DNA of 51,048 nucleotides from Helochares maculicollis (GCA_033557835.1 JAWQRO010000171.1:1-51048); one strand, 5' to 3'; shown: positions 37,701 to 47,753, counted from the stretch's first letter. Notes: a model not told the origin generated them from the sequence alone. Made by a program: numbers and translations.

Positions 37701-40700
37701 TTGTTTTGCTCGCCAATTAAGAGCACCAAACGAAGCTTATTCCACTCAAAAAAATATTAGTTTTTCGATTAAATATATTAATTCAAAATGCCAAACACTT
37801 AAAATGACACAGGATGCCTTGAAAACTTTTGATTCATAAAACACAATTGTTGCAAATTGAATACTTCAGTCAATGTAATGAATTCATGTGCAAACGCAGT
37901 CTTTTCAATTTCTGGGATTAACTGAAGCTCGATTTAATGATTTTTCTAGTTGGTATACAATTTTTATGTACTTATCATAAGTCAATCAATTTAACCACCT
38001 AAAGAATTATTATTTGGTTTGTATTAAACGAAGTAAAAATTTTTGACAAAGTAAGAATTCAAATTCAAATACAAGATTGTGCAATTCAGAGCGTCAACTA
38101 AATGAATGTAAAACTATATTTATATTTCTTAGAAAATTGATATTCTGAAGAAAATCAGTCAACATTTTGATTCATAAAATAATTGACATGGTTGAACGTT
38201 GAAAACAAATATAAAAATGATGCACTCGTGTGCAGAAAATAAGCCTTTTCCTTTTCTGGGCTTAACTAAAGCTCGATTTTATAACTTTTCGCAATAGTTC
38301 GGTTTCATTTCAATGTACTTATCATAACTATTATTTGGTTTGTGCTGAGAAAAGTAAAATGAGAAAGAGCGAAAATTATATTTTCTACAAGATTGTGCAT
38401 TTCGAAGTGTCAACTAGCTGAGACAAAATAATACTGTATGAATATGTTGATAAAATTTAAAAAAAATACAGGATGTATTAATTTTAAACATTTATACATT
38501 TTATATTTAATTTTCTAATTCCGGAAAATGGGGCCTATATTCTGCCTATAAAAATCAACCTGTCAAGCAAATAATACGATTACTTTGTAAACAATTCTTC
38601 AATCCAATTATATACATTATAGTTGGGCATGTGGTTTGACATGATCAAAAACCAAATTTAAAAGCAAAATGTACCAACCACTTTTTTGCAGCTATTAGGA
38701 CAATATTCGTGCTCAAACAAACATTTCAAATTTTCAATGCTCAATACGCAATTCAAATATAATATGTATTATTTCTAATTGCTTTTACCATACTCAAAAT
38801 ACTAATAGTATATCTATAGCTTACCAAATTTTATGAACCAAGATTAAGCAATGAAATTTAGTTAATTGGGCAGAGGTATACTAAAAGATATGTAAAATTA
38901 GACTCTAGAGTTTCTCGAGCTGGAGTCAAGGTTTTTATTTTTATTACTAAGAAACTTGTATCGCCATTATATTATGACTAGCAAAATCGAATAAACTCTC
39001 ACAGATCAAACATTAATTGTTCCTTTGTTTCCAGTATGCATTGGGACCAATGGACGCATGTCCGTGCCTTCAAACCGGGACCACCACTACAGAAACCTCA
39101 AGGAACGTTACACAAACTGTACTTACGTAGATGGTAACCTAGAACTAACATGGCTGCAAGACGAAGAATACGACCTAACTTTTCTGAAGGACATTCGAGA
39201 AGTGACGGGATATGTTCTCATATCTCATGTAGACATAAGACGAATAGTGATTCCAAACCTTCAAATCATCCGCGGGAGGACCCTCTTCAAGTTAAACATC
39301 CGGAACGAAGAGTTCGCTTTGCTCGTGACTCTTTCCAAAATGTTTTCATTGGAGCTTCCATCTCTTCGAGACGTCTTACGAGGAAGTGTTGGACTCTTCA
39401 ACAATTACAATCTTTGCCACGTGAAGACAATCAACTGGAAAGAAATCATAACCGATCCAGTAGGTGACTATATCTACGTGTACAACTTTACGTCCCCCGA
39501 AAGAGAGTGTTCCTGCCATTCCAGCTGCGAAGCTGGCTGCTGGGGCGAAGGCCAGCAGAACTGCCAAAAATTTTCCAAAGAGAACTGCAGTCCCCAGTGT
39601 TCTGAAGGCAGGTGTTATGGGTTCAACCCCAGAGAATGCTGCCATATCTATTGCGCTGGAGGCTGTACAGGTCCTAAGCAAACCGACTGCATCGCTTGCA
39701 GAAATTTTTACGATGATGGCGCTTGCGTTGCCGAATGCCCGTCCATGATAGTGTACAACCCGAGTACTTACTCTTGGGAACCGAACCCTAAAGGAAAATA
39801 TGCTTATGGTGCAACGTGCGTGAAAAATTGCCCAGAGCATCTCTTGAAGGATAACAGTGCTTGCGTTCGACAGTGTCCGCCTAACAAAAAATCGCTGAAT
39901 GGCGAGTGCGTTCCTTGTGATGGACCTTGCCCAAAAACTTGTGCAGGAAACATGCAAATCAATTCCGGGAACATCGAGAGCTTTAAGGGATGTACCATAA
40001 TCGAAGGCCACATTTTCATCCTAGAAAACTCTTTCACAGGATACCAGCATATTTACCCCAATTTTACTTTCGGCGAGCGATACACTGCTATGCATCCTGA
40101 TCGCCTCGAAGTCTTTAGCACTTTGAAGGAAATCACCGGGTTTATCAACATCCAAGCAGACCATCCGCATTTCCGGAACCTATCTTACTTCCGAAATTTG
40201 GAAATAATAGGTGGAAGGGAATTAACGGAAATGTTTTCTTCTTTATACATTGTTAAAACATCACTGGAATCCTTAGAACTAAGTTCTTTAAAAGTGATAA
40301 ATTCAGGAACAGTGGTGATGCTAGAAAATAAGAATTTGTGTTTTGCTGATAGTATATCCTGGGCTAGAATGAAGAAGTCCACTGAACATGATATCTTGCT
40401 GCAAAACAACAAGAATAAATCAGTTTGTGAGGCAAACGGTTTGGTGTGTAGTGATCAGTGCAGTGCTGAAGGTTGTTGGGGACCGGGAGAGGATCAGTGT
40501 TTGTCATGTCGATACTTCAGACTTGGAAAGTCTTGTTTACAGAATTGCAGCGTTCTACAAGGGTAATTAGTTTTAAAATCTTCTCCTTTAGATAATATAC
40601 CATTCATTTTGTATATTGTACTCCATCAGAAAATTGTTCCTGTTACACTTGTATTAGTCACAATTAAATAATTGGAAAATTCAGATAACATTAAAAATAT

Positions 40701-43700
40701 GAATAATGCTGGAATAATTTCTAATTGCTTGGGTTAATCTTAATTTACTTTCTCATAGAGAGCTTGGGTTAGAAACTCAAAATTGAAAATTCAATTCAAC
40801 TATAGAGTACAGCATATTGAACGATGGTTTTTGAGTTTTATTCATTTCATATTTTATTTATCTATCTTGATATCGTAAACTAAAAATTGACAAATAATAA
40901 TTTGAAAACAGTATTGCTAGAAGTTGATTCAATTCATAATGTCACAAAATTAGTCGTAAATATCGGCTTATCTATAAATATCGATTTGATTAAACAAGTG
41001 GTTTATAAAAATTATAATGGCCATAGGTAAAACATCAACAAAATGCTTTACACTAAAGTAAAGTACATCAGATACAATAGCTATTGAAGGACCTTCGAAA
41101 ATTTTTGTGATTCATATACAATACATTTTTCTAAATAATTAACTTAAAAACATTTAATTATTTAGAATTTGTCGCAGCAATTTTTTAATTTTGGCTACTT
41201 ATTACCTTTGCATCAATGAAATTATTGGATATATGATGTCTTAAATGCAGTGCATAGATAATGTTTTTAGAAGTATGAAATCTTCAGAATTTGCTATGCT
41301 TCTAGTCTCCAATAGAATTATATCCTATTACTGATCTGAATCTGATATAAGCACATACAAATCCATTTCAAAAACACAAATTATCAGTATTTTTTATCTA
41401 GTATTTGCGTTGGTCCATCGATTTAATAACGAACTGCAAATGCTTTAAATCTTTGATTTTTCACATAGATAATTCTGTTTACTAGATAAAAAAACTGACT
41501 ATGAAATCTGTAACTTTTAATATTGTTGAAGTCGTTAAATGAAATAATGTGAGATCTTAAACATTGCCTTCACTATCTTATTTTAAGCATATAATATAAT
41601 AATTATAGTACTTTCATTCATTAATTCTAGATTGATTATTGTTATTGAATCATTGGATTATTTTTATACATTATCAAGGATTTATAACAATTTTACAAGA
41701 ATAGATTTGTGATTTTTTTCATTGATCAATATCCAGAAATCTCAATCCAGGAAATCCAGATGATGATCGCATGATCTCTGTACTATATTTCTAAGTAGGA
41801 TGTAAAAAATAACATCAGTTTGTAAAAATGCAATTACATAATGAAAAATTTATCTGAACTATGCTCAGAAACAGTAAATATTGCTACATCTATAATACTC
41901 ATTGAAGAATATATCGCAAACATCAATGCTGTGATATAAATGTTGTAATTTCCAAATATTCCGTAGGAATCATGTAGTTCAAATATTTTATAACACATAC
42001 AATTAACACAGAAGATTTAATCAATTTCCTAAACGAAACTTTGACATCATTTATGTATACTAACAATTACAGTAGGTATCGTTACTAGATATAATAATAA
42101 TATGTATTCAATGTTTAATATAAACAACTTTATCAGCATCGATCTTAGTCACTATGGAGCAATTATATCAATATAACAACTGACAATGTTAAATAGATAG
42201 GTACTTAATAAATATTGGCATTATTAAATAACAAAATGATATCATGATGGAGTATGTTGCTTTAATTCTAATTCTCAAATATTAGTTGATATTCATACAT
42301 TTTTAAGATCTTAACTTTACCATTTGTGCCTATCTCTGAGTTCATAAATGCAAGAGTGCTAAACGTATGCACTGATAATTCTAATAAAATATAAAGAATA
42401 TTGACTTGGACAAAATAAAAACTCAAATTTTGACCCATGCAAGAGAAATCCAATACAAATGTAACATTTTGTTCATGTTTCTAGGATATACGACTCTGGA
42501 AACAAGGAATGCAAACCATGCCATGAACAATGCCGCTCTTCTTGTACAGGACCAGGTCCAGATAATTGTCATGAGTGTAAGTACTTCAAAGATGGACCAT
42601 ATTGTGTCCAAGATTGCCCACAGGGGAAGTATAAAAATCACTCTTCCTGCGCGGAATGCCACAAAAACTGCGTAGGTGGCTGTACTGGTTCTTTAAATAT
42701 AGTTGGAGAGGGTGGCTGCAATTCATGTGAGAAAGCAATTATGAACGGCATGCAAAAATTAGAGACATGCCTCCACAAGTCCGAACCCTGTCCTGATGGA
42801 TACTTTGAAGAGTGGGTGAGACCTGAAGGTCTAGTCTTCTTGAAACCGTTGAACGTCAAAGGAATATGTAGGAAATGTCATCCTAGGTGTAAAAAGTGCA
42901 ACAGTTATGGTTTCCATCAAAATGTATGTCAGCAATGTACGAATTATAAGAAAGGAGAACAATGTGAAGATGAGTGTCCTGGTGACTACTATCCTGATGA
43001 AGAAACGCAAGAATGCATTGCTTGTGATGAGGAGTGTAGAGGATGTACAGGTAAGGATTTTATTGATTTTACAGCACTAATTCACTGATTCTTTTCAAAA
43101 ATAAGTCTAAATTATTGCTGCATATTTTAGGGCCTGGACCTCAGAATTGCACAACCTGCAAAAGCTTCAAAGTTTACCCTGATGGAAACCCTGCAAACAA
43201 CAACACTTTCACATGTGTAGCAATATGCCCTAAAGAATATCCACATAGAAACTTTCCTCCAGACAACATAGAGCAATATTGTTCTGCTGAAGAACCAACA
43301 GCTCAATCAACAGCTATCCCAAATAAATCATCAACCATTACTCTAGCAATCATATTGTTCCTTGTTGTAGCATTCATGGCAGGATTTGCCGTAGCAATTT
43401 ACTATTATTGTCGCACTGTCAAAGACAAAGAGCAAGCTTTGAAAATGACTATGGCCCTCACAGGATTAGAAGATAACGAACCCTTGCATCCATCAAATGT
43501 CCAACCCAATTTAGCCAAGCTGCGTATCATCAAAGAGGCAGAAATTAGGAAAGGCGATGCATTGGGGTATGGCGCTTTTGGGACTGTATACAAAGGATTT
43601 TGGGTGCCCGAAGGAGAAAACAATAAGATACCTGTTGCTATCAAAGTGTTGAGGGAAGATACTGGCGCTAACACAAGTAAAGACTTTCTGGCGGAAGCTT

Positions 43701-46700
43701 ACATAATGGCCACTGTTGATCACCCTAATTTACTGCAACTCTTAGCAGTGTGCATGACATCCCAAATGATGCTTATCACACAGCTAATGCCTCTGGGCTG
43801 CTTATTAGATTTTGTGCGAAATGAAGACAACAAACCACGGATCAGCTCTAAGAGATTACTGACATGGTGTACGCAGATTGCACGTGGCATGGCATATTTG
43901 GAGGAGAAACGGTTAGTACATCGTGACCTAGCTGCAAGAAATGTTTTATTGCAAACTCCTTCATGTGTGAGAATTACTGACTTTGGTCTAGCGAAACTTC
44001 TTGATATTAATGAGGAAGAGTACAAAGCTGAAGGTGGGAAAATGCCAATCCGTTGGCTGGCATTGGAATGTATTCAGCACCGAATATTTACTCATAAATC
44101 AGATGTGTGGGCTTTTGGAGTTACAGTGTGGGAACTTTTGACATATGGAGGTAGACCATATGATGACATACTTGCTAGAGAGGTACCTGAATATCTGGAG
44201 AGTGGAAAGAGACTACCGCAACCTGATATTTGTAGTATAGATGTATATATGATTATGATTAAGTGCTGGATGTTAGATGCGGAAAACAGGCCAGGATTCA
44301 AAGAGTTGACTGAAGAATTCGGCAAGATGGCAAGGGATCCCTGTCGATACTTGGCAATACCTGGGGATATGCATTCTAGGGCGTACCATGGACAGGTAAG
44401 CTTTTCAACTAATAGCTGCTCTTTCAATCAACCATATATTTTCCACATGTATTTCTGATGAATATTTTCATTTTATGGCTTTAGCTAGGCTATTGTAGTG
44501 CATAAGCAAGTAACTATTTTTTCTAAATATTGGTTTTAATTCTTGTTATACAAAAATATTACCAATTTAATTAGTTCACACAATTAGTTTTGTACTGGAT
44601 TTTCAAGCAAACTAGCTATTTGAATAGACCTAGTATAATGATTGTTATTAACAGAGCGAATTATAATTTGCACCTAATAAGCTTCTATAGAATTTTAGTC
44701 TTGCCATAAAAGACACGCACACTTTTTTATAGTGCTGACCTGTCTTATAATTGTTGACTTTTCTAATGATTTTGTCATTTTATATCTAAGATTGAAATAT
44801 AGTTTGTCGTGTCATTGATAAAACCCAACTGTAACTGTTTAAAAATGAAAGAACAATGACAAAACTTAATTTGAGTATAAATTTTAGGACCACAACACAA
44901 ACACTCTAGGAAGCTCAATAGCTCCATCAGTGATTGACCATTCAGGAACTCACTCACATGGTGATGATTATTTGCAACCAAAATCAAGGGCTCCTCTGCC
45001 GTACTCTCTATCATCTTTATCAAGATCGCCGCCTTCAACACCAATTAAGAAGTTTTGCCCTAATGGCTCGCATATGACCTCTGATGGAAGTTGTGCACCA
45101 CAAAACCTACATAATTGGAACCAGGAAAGGTTGCGATATGCTCAAGCTCGAGGACTTAATCCAAATTCACTGCATCATATTACAAACTCTGATGGATCTA
45201 GTATAAGGTAAATTTTTCTCAATATTTTGTATTGCTAATCAATCAATCAAGTTTTTTACTTCAATACTAGCAATAATTGTTTATAATAAATCTTATTTAA
45301 CTTGAAAACATATGATTTATTGAAAAAACATGAAGAAATTATCATTAGATTTTTGCAATATTTTTATTGTAGAGTTTAATATATCTTTATAAAGTTTATT
45401 TTTAATTGATAAAAATTGATTTTCCGTTAAGATAATTGTATTCAATTTGAAACAAAGAGCAAAGGTTTAAGAGATGGGTTTTTACAGTGAAATTCACCAA
45501 TAAAATTAAATAGTTCTAGTGCTATTAGGTTATTAAAAGTTCCTATACCTCATAAGGCTGTTGATAGATTTAATAATTATTGTTAAACTGAGTTTTAATT
45601 TCCAATTTTTAATAAAGATCTTTTAATGAACAAACAACTCATGGACTTGTAACAAGTTGTATAAGTGAATATAGTAAAAATGAAATAGCTTATTATTAAA
45701 AACCTTTGAAATTCTATTATGAACTTAAATGCTAAAGAGCTACAATTTTATCATTTTTCTCACAATATTGATATTAAAAGTAATTTTATTCACAAAGAAC
45801 ATCGACATGTAGTATATATCAGTAACTATAAATCTTGTAAGTGCAAGATAAACGTTTTGCCTTTTAAAGGCTGTGATTGTCCAGCATTTCTGTGGTTTAA
45901 GAGATATATTGTAAAACTGCGAGCAACAATTTCACTTTCACTACTAGAAATATAATTTTGTTCATCAATAATTAATTCATTGTGACATCCTTTATTTAAG
46001 AAGTTATCCGCATAAATTTCTCATATTCCCCACAAAGCTATTTTGTTCTTAGCAATTTTAGTTACAAAATTACCTTAAAATACCACCAAAATACAAATCT
46101 GTGCAGTGGAATCCAATACCTTAACTAATAGTGCAAATAAAATAGTAGTGTACCAATATTACAGAGTATATAAAAGTTTATGGAATCCTAACATTCAAAA
46201 AATATACTACAATGTAGAAATTTCAAAGAATGCACAATAGACTAAAAACATAATTTCCCTTCCAGATATTTAGGAGACTCCAACCAAAAAGTCGACTTTG
46301 GCTCCGACGAATACGACTCGGCAAGATCTCTAGCACAAGTAGGCAGTCTCAAGCTGGAGTTGCCTGTAGACGAAGACGACTACCTAATGCCATCGCCTCA
46401 GCAAAATCAAAACTACGTCGATCTTGTTGGCGATGCAAGAAGTTTGGAAGGAGAAATTGCCAATAGTTTTAGAGCTTATCCAGAATTTTCAATGACGACC
46501 AACATTGACAATCCTGAATATCTGATGAGCAACGAACCACCAACTCAATCGATTGGTATTCCTACCGTTTCACAAATCGTCCATGCAAATGGCAACTCTG
46601 AACCTGTAAGTCCAAACCCTGCACAGCCTTACCAACCCCAACGTAGTTCTGAGGAAGAATCGGATCATGAGTACTACAATGATGTTGATCGACTGCAAAG

Positions 46701-46743
46701 AGAACTACAACCCTTAAACCGAAAAGGTGAAACGACAGTTTAA
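13100..46743 (+). CDS. Egfr: Epidermal growth factor receptor (six-exon joined CDS)
   Basis: This is a receptor tyrosine kinase of the plasma membrane. It binds EGF/TGF-alpha-type ligands (Spitz, Gurken, Vein and Keren in Drosophila) and signals through Ras-MAPK. Joining 13100-13283, 39035-40562, 42485-43050, 43131-44395, 44888-45207 and 46266-46743 gives 4341 nt, or 1446 residues plus stop. All junctions are GT-AG and every phase matches (phases 1, 2, 1, 0, 2). Order of parts: signal peptide about 1-28, variable spacer 29-61, L1 about 63-215, cysteine-rich 1 about 219-375, L2 about 379-525, long cysteine-rich 2 about 526-810, transmembrane helix about 829-852, kinase about 893-1165, tail 1166-1446. 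The second cysteine-rich region is about 285 residues, against roughly 160 in vertebrates; this extension is known for insect Egfr. Length is close to Drosophila Egfr (about 1400). All kinase catalytic motifs are present, so it looks active. The splice model comes from sequence and homology only; no transcript was seen. Confidence 0.96.
14880..15230 (+). mobile_element. Decayed non-LTR retrotransposon fragment (jockey/CR1-type RT)
   Basis: From 15028 the + strand reads VIEIITRILDEKETHIALFL then DLS*AF, the classic motif A region of non-LTR reverse transcriptases (LFLDLSKAFD), with the usual Lys codon mutated to TAA at 15097-15099. The following HIISKKVKK and a shifted SGL...FRKYLVLSLK match the stretch after motif A in this family. 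The rest of the element is lost or unrecognisable. It lies in Egfr intron 1. Confidence 0.55.
17120..17138. repeat. (ATT)n microsatellite
   Basis: A short run of about six ATT units in Egfr intron 1. Confidence 0.9.
19790..21340 (+). mobile_element. Decayed non-LTR retrotransposon, possibly R2-like
   Basis: Broken coding sequence on the + strand shows reverse-transcriptase landmarks in several frames. There is a cysteine-containing segment near 20125-20200 (YCGKNVSQYLNTKLPHR). RT motif A-like AFDSVSH is at 20475-20495. A degraded catalytic DD box (LDDLLIADS) is at 20613-20639. A C-terminal RT stretch at 21021-21112 reads LHFPWMTADDYLYAPRGF then RGLGIMNLE. The spacing between motif A and the DD box is too short, so part of the RT domain is deleted; stops and frameshifts are frequent. 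The YAPRGFRGLGI pattern resembles R2/NeSL-type elements with a restriction-like endonuclease, but the clade call is tentative. It sits inside Egfr intron 1 in the same direction as Egfr. Confidence 0.65.
22382..22387 (-). terminator. Possible polyadenylation signal of ferrochelatase
   Basis: AATAAA on the - strand lies about 360 bases after the stop. A variant ATTAAA is nearer, at 22572-22577. Both are common words in AT-rich DNA, so the call is weak. Confidence 0.3.
22746..23891 (-). CDS. FeCH: Ferrochelatase, mitochondrial (intronless, nested in Egfr intron 1)
   Basis: Ferrochelatase inserts Fe2+ into protoporphyrin IX to make haem, at the inner mitochondrial membrane (matrix side). The 381-residue ORF is uninterrupted. 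It has a short basic presequence-like start (about residues 1-22) and then the family core: LLNMGGP at 28-34, RR at 70-71, GGGSPI at 83-88, FRYV at 119-122, and QYPQYSC with Cys152. Next come the active-site His219 (LFSAHSLP), WQSKVGP at 258-263, and NEHIETL with His297 and Glu299. The C-terminal CxxCxxxxC (Cys359, 362, 367), with Cys152, gives the four [2Fe-2S] ligands known from the human enzyme. An in-frame stop lies just upstream of the ATG, which fixes the start unless an upstream exon joins at the ttgcag next to it. It lies antisense inside Egfr intron 1. It could be a retrogene or simply an intronless gene; no decay is seen. Confidence 0.95.
   Translation of the reverse strand: MNSHLSIISKAGARKFSTITNPKSAIVLLNMGGPSSLDQVPDYLARILTDKDMIQLPFMQNIIGPWMAKRRAKSVQEKYAEIGGGSPILKWTRKQGNLLCKRLDETCPKTAPHKPYIAFRYVPPFTENTFLTIERDNVQNVVIFSQYPQYSCATTGSSFNAIYKFYKKRTFPTKMKLSVIDRWPTHPLLAKTFAIRILEALNKIPEDRRKETIVLFSAHSLPLKAVNRGDSYPSEIGATVQAVMKELNFSQPYQLVWQSKVGPLPWLGPFTDDALREYVKRGKKNFILVPIAFVNEHIETLHEMDIEYCKDLAGKIGVEQIIRVPAPNDHPVFIDALTDIVKTHLESNLGISKKFLSHCPHCFNENCYQSKKWFGDVCKAC
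23912..23918 (-). other. Possible 5'-UTR splice acceptor of ferrochelatase
   Basis: On the - strand a pyrimidine-rich ctcttgtttcag ends at 23913, 21 bases before the ferrochelatase ATG. A 5'-UTR intron could end here, which would argue against a processed retrocopy. No transcript evidence is available. Confidence 0.25.
26637..28171 (-). pseudogene. Broken unidentified coding region
   Basis: Several long open frames follow one another on the - strand with frame changes: 28019-28171 (50 codons, with RTIADFQPILGSISW), 27864-28031 (55 codons, with LEFYQVLEDLVNSLPKDVVE), 26905-27444 (179 codons) and 26637-26908 (about 90 codons). Between the last two, the shift falls where the reading passes from a Lys-rich run to KYALIIKNGNLKRYAF, so they look like one protein broken by an indel. 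I do not recognise the family; a mobile or integrated element is possible. It could also be several unrelated chance frames. Confidence 0.35.
31666..31707. repeat. (AT)n microsatellite
   Basis: An uninterrupted AT dinucleotide run of 42 bases (21 units) in Egfr intron 1. Confidence 0.97.
31730..32520. repeat. T-rich, strand-asymmetric tract with repeated words
   Basis: The + strand is rich in T runs, with recurring words such as gatttt, ttgaatttt, tttttgat and cctgtaa, and few A runs of equal length. It looks like a worn tandem or simple-sequence array. A similar tract lies at about 2640-3000. No coding frame is seen. Confidence 0.4.
37831..38106. repeat. Diverged tandem duplication, copy 1
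   Basis: This block shares ordered words with 38169-38424: gattcataaa, a ttctggg/taact run, aagctcgattt, atgtacttatcata, attatttggtttgt, and acaagattgtgca followed by gtcaacta. The offset is about 340 bases. Neither copy is coding. It ends about 900 bases before Egfr exon 2. Confidence 0.75.
38169..38424. repeat. Diverged tandem duplication, copy 2
   Basis: Partner of 37831-38106; the same words occur in the same order, with small deletions between them. It could be an old local duplication of a regulatory block or of repeat DNA. Confidence 0.75.
39035..40562 (+). CDS. Egfr: Egfr exon 2: L1, cysteine-rich 1, L2, start of cysteine-rich 2
   Basis: The acceptor is tttgtttccag at 39034 and the donor GTAATT at 40563 (phase 2). 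The exon encodes residues 62-570. It starts with CIGTNGRMSVPSN, then the L1 repeat with NCTYVDGNLELTW. The first furin-like cysteine-rich domain begins about residue 219 (ECSCHSSCEAGCWG). A YNPSTYS segment near residues 302-308 matches the dimerisation arm of ErbB receptors. L2 runs from KGCTIIEGHI (about 379) to the NKNLCFADSISW stretch, and the second cysteine-rich domain opens at CSDQCSAEGCWGPG. This is most of the ligand-binding ectodomain in one exon. If intron 2 were retained, translation would stop one codon later (TAA at 40564). Confidence 0.97.
40563..42484 (+). other. Egfr intron 2
   Basis: 1922 bases, AT-rich, from GTAATT to tttctag. I see nothing else in it. Confidence 0.9.
42485..43050 (+). 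CDS. Egfr: Egfr exon 3: cysteine-rich stalk
   Basis: The acceptor is catgtttctag at 42484 and the donor GTAAGG at 43051 (phase 1). The exon encodes residues 571-759, a run of furin-like modules with repeated CxxC and CxxxC spacing (for example ECKPCHEQC, CRKCHPRCKKC, CDEECRGCTG). It extends the second cysteine-rich domain well beyond the vertebrate length. The open frame is also readable from 42406 in intronic sequence, but the strong acceptor and the phase match to exon 2 fix the exon start at 42485. Confidence 0.95.
43051..43130 (+). other. Egfr intron 3
   Basis: An 80-base intron, GTAAGG to attttag. Its short length and in-phase exons make it secure. Confidence 0.92.
43131..44395 (+). CDS. 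Egfr: Egfr exon 4: membrane-proximal stalk, transmembrane helix, tyrosine kinase
   Basis: The acceptor is catattttag at 43130 and the donor CAG|GTAAGC at 44396 (phase 0). The exon encodes residues 760-1181. A hydrophobic helix at about 829-852 is followed by basic juxtamembrane residues. The kinase domain is complete: glycine loop GYGAFG at 905-910, ATP-binding Lys931 (VAIK), alpha-C Glu948, threonine gatekeeper Thr976 (LITQLM), catalytic HRD at 1023-1025 (HRDLAARN), DFG at 1043-1045, and an ALE-type anchor in WLALECI. The motifs match an active ErbB kinase. Reading past the donor gives 20 more codons and a stop at 44456-44458, so intron 4 retention would delete the tail. Confidence 0.97.
44396..44887 (+). 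other. Egfr intron 4
   Basis: 492 bases, GTAAGC to attttag. Nothing else recognised. Confidence 0.9.
44888..45207 (+). CDS. Egfr: Egfr exon 5: cytoplasmic tail, first part
   Basis: The acceptor is aaattttag at 44887, in phase 0 with exon 4; the donor is ATAAG|GTAAAT at 45208 (phase 2). The exon encodes residues 1182-1287, a low-conservation, Ser/Pro-rich tail segment with a DDYLQP tyrosine motif near residue 1209 and a proline/serine stretch (SLSRSPPSTP). An ATG at 44930 is internal to the exon and is not a start. The assignment rests on position, phase and the match of the following exon to the Egfr C-terminus. Confidence 0.9.
45208..46265 (+). other. Egfr intron 5
   Basis: 1058 bases, GTAAAT to ccttccag. 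It contains a 78-codon open frame (45719-45955) with no recognisable domain, which I regard as chance. Confidence 0.9.
46266..46743 (+). CDS. Egfr: Egfr exon 6: docking tyrosines and C-terminus
   Basis: The acceptor is cccttccag at 46265 (phase 2); the stop TAA is at 46741-46743. The exon encodes residues 1288-1446. Candidate phosphotyrosine docking sites are DEYDS, DDYLMP (Tyr1327), NYVDL (Tyr1338), NPEYLM (Tyr1373, an NPxY site for PTB adaptors such as Shc) and HEYYND (Tyr1424, a YxN site for the Grb2/Drk SH2 domain). The last residues, ETTV, fit a class I PDZ ligand. The sites are seen directly; the partners are inferred from known motif rules. Confidence 0.94.
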
Positions 46744-47753
46744 GTTGTTTCTAATCTGGCCTATTGTACTTTTAATTTATGTTATTAGAAGTGAGAAGAT
46801 AAATATGTACTGCATGCACAAATGTACCTCTGTACTATTTATAGAACGAAACTATTATTAGATAATTTGGAACAGACTAATCTTTTTAGTTTTATACTTA
46901 TGCAATACAACATGAAATCAAAAATAATTAGAATTATGAAAAAATATTTTGAAATGTTGTCATAATAGTTTTATACAGCAATTTTTACCATATGTCATTA
47001 TGTTTAACTTACTTTAGCCACAGTTCAGAATCTTTCTCTATTATGGTGAGGCTGTGTATTCTTTTTATGGTACTTAAAAGTAATAAGTAAATCAACCCTG
47101 AAACAGTTGACAATAATTAAGTGCCATTTTGAATTTATATGGCATGTAAATTGTACATAATTTTTATAAATTTTATATATTATTTGTATATATATAATTA
47201 GATCGTAAGTATTTAAATGATTTTATTTTATTTTTTGGGTAAGTATATTTAAAGGGACCAACTACCTTAACAAAATAAATCCTACACATTATCTTGCCCA
47301 GTTATGTCTGTGATAATTTATTTTTTATATTATTTTGATAGAGGAGACTTTAATTTGCTAGCAACTGTTAATTTGTTATTTAGTCTTTCAGCCTTTTGTC
47401 TGCCTCTGGAATAACTAAATGTCCCAAATATTCCTGTTAATGGACAATTTTGATAAAAAAAGGCACCTTAATTTTCATATAATGGATGCATTAAGTTATC
47501 AAGAGGCAGGCAAGAGCAGAAGAAACTTATTACAAAATTTTAGTTATTGTATATTAATTGTACTATTGTTTTCTTTTTTCTGTATAATGTGTAATAATTA
47601 GACAAGAAATTGTTTTCTGTATAATATTTTAAAGCATTTACGATGTTAATTAGCACTAATATTGTGCCATGATATTTTTTATAAATGGAAAAAGTGCCTA
47701 TTGTACAACCCTTATTGTCTCAATACTTTGTACATTTATAAATTTTTAATAAA
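46744..47753 (+). other. Egfr: Egfr 3' untranslated region (inferred)
   Basis: AT-rich, non-coding sequence follows the Egfr stop. A 60-codon open frame at 47419-47601 has no similarity I recognise and lies inside this region. The end is set by the overlapping AATAAA signals at 47748; a shorter form could end near 47.3 kb. Confidence 0.6.
47274..47279 (+). terminator. Possible proximal polyadenylation signal of Egfr
   Basis: AATAAA lies about 530 bases after the Egfr stop. It could give a short 3' UTR form. Single AATAAA hexamers are common in AT-rich DNA, so this is weak on its own. Confidence 0.35.

Larger units (their letters stand above)
13284..39034 (+). other. Egfr intron 1 (25.75 kb)
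   Basis: Bounded by GTAAGA and tttgtttccag. Besides the nested ferrochelatase, two retrotransposon relics, the broken - strand coding region, microsatellites and the tandem duplication, it holds long stretches with nothing recognised (13.3-14.9, 15.2-19.8, 21.3-22.4, 23.9-26.6, 28.2-31.6 and 32.5-37.8 kb). GC-richer patches at 25740-25990 and 32980-33110 could be regulatory; the second has a CACGTG E-box at 33090-33095. Large first introns often carry enhancers. Confidence 0.85.

Noticed and set aside
39376..40011. 211-codon - strand frame over Egfr exon 2
   Set aside because: A long antisense shadow in a GC-rich coding exon; the + strand frame is clearly Egfr.
45719..45955. 78-codon frame in Egfr intron 5
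   Set aside because: No splice signals around it and no match to the Egfr tail; intron phases fit without it.
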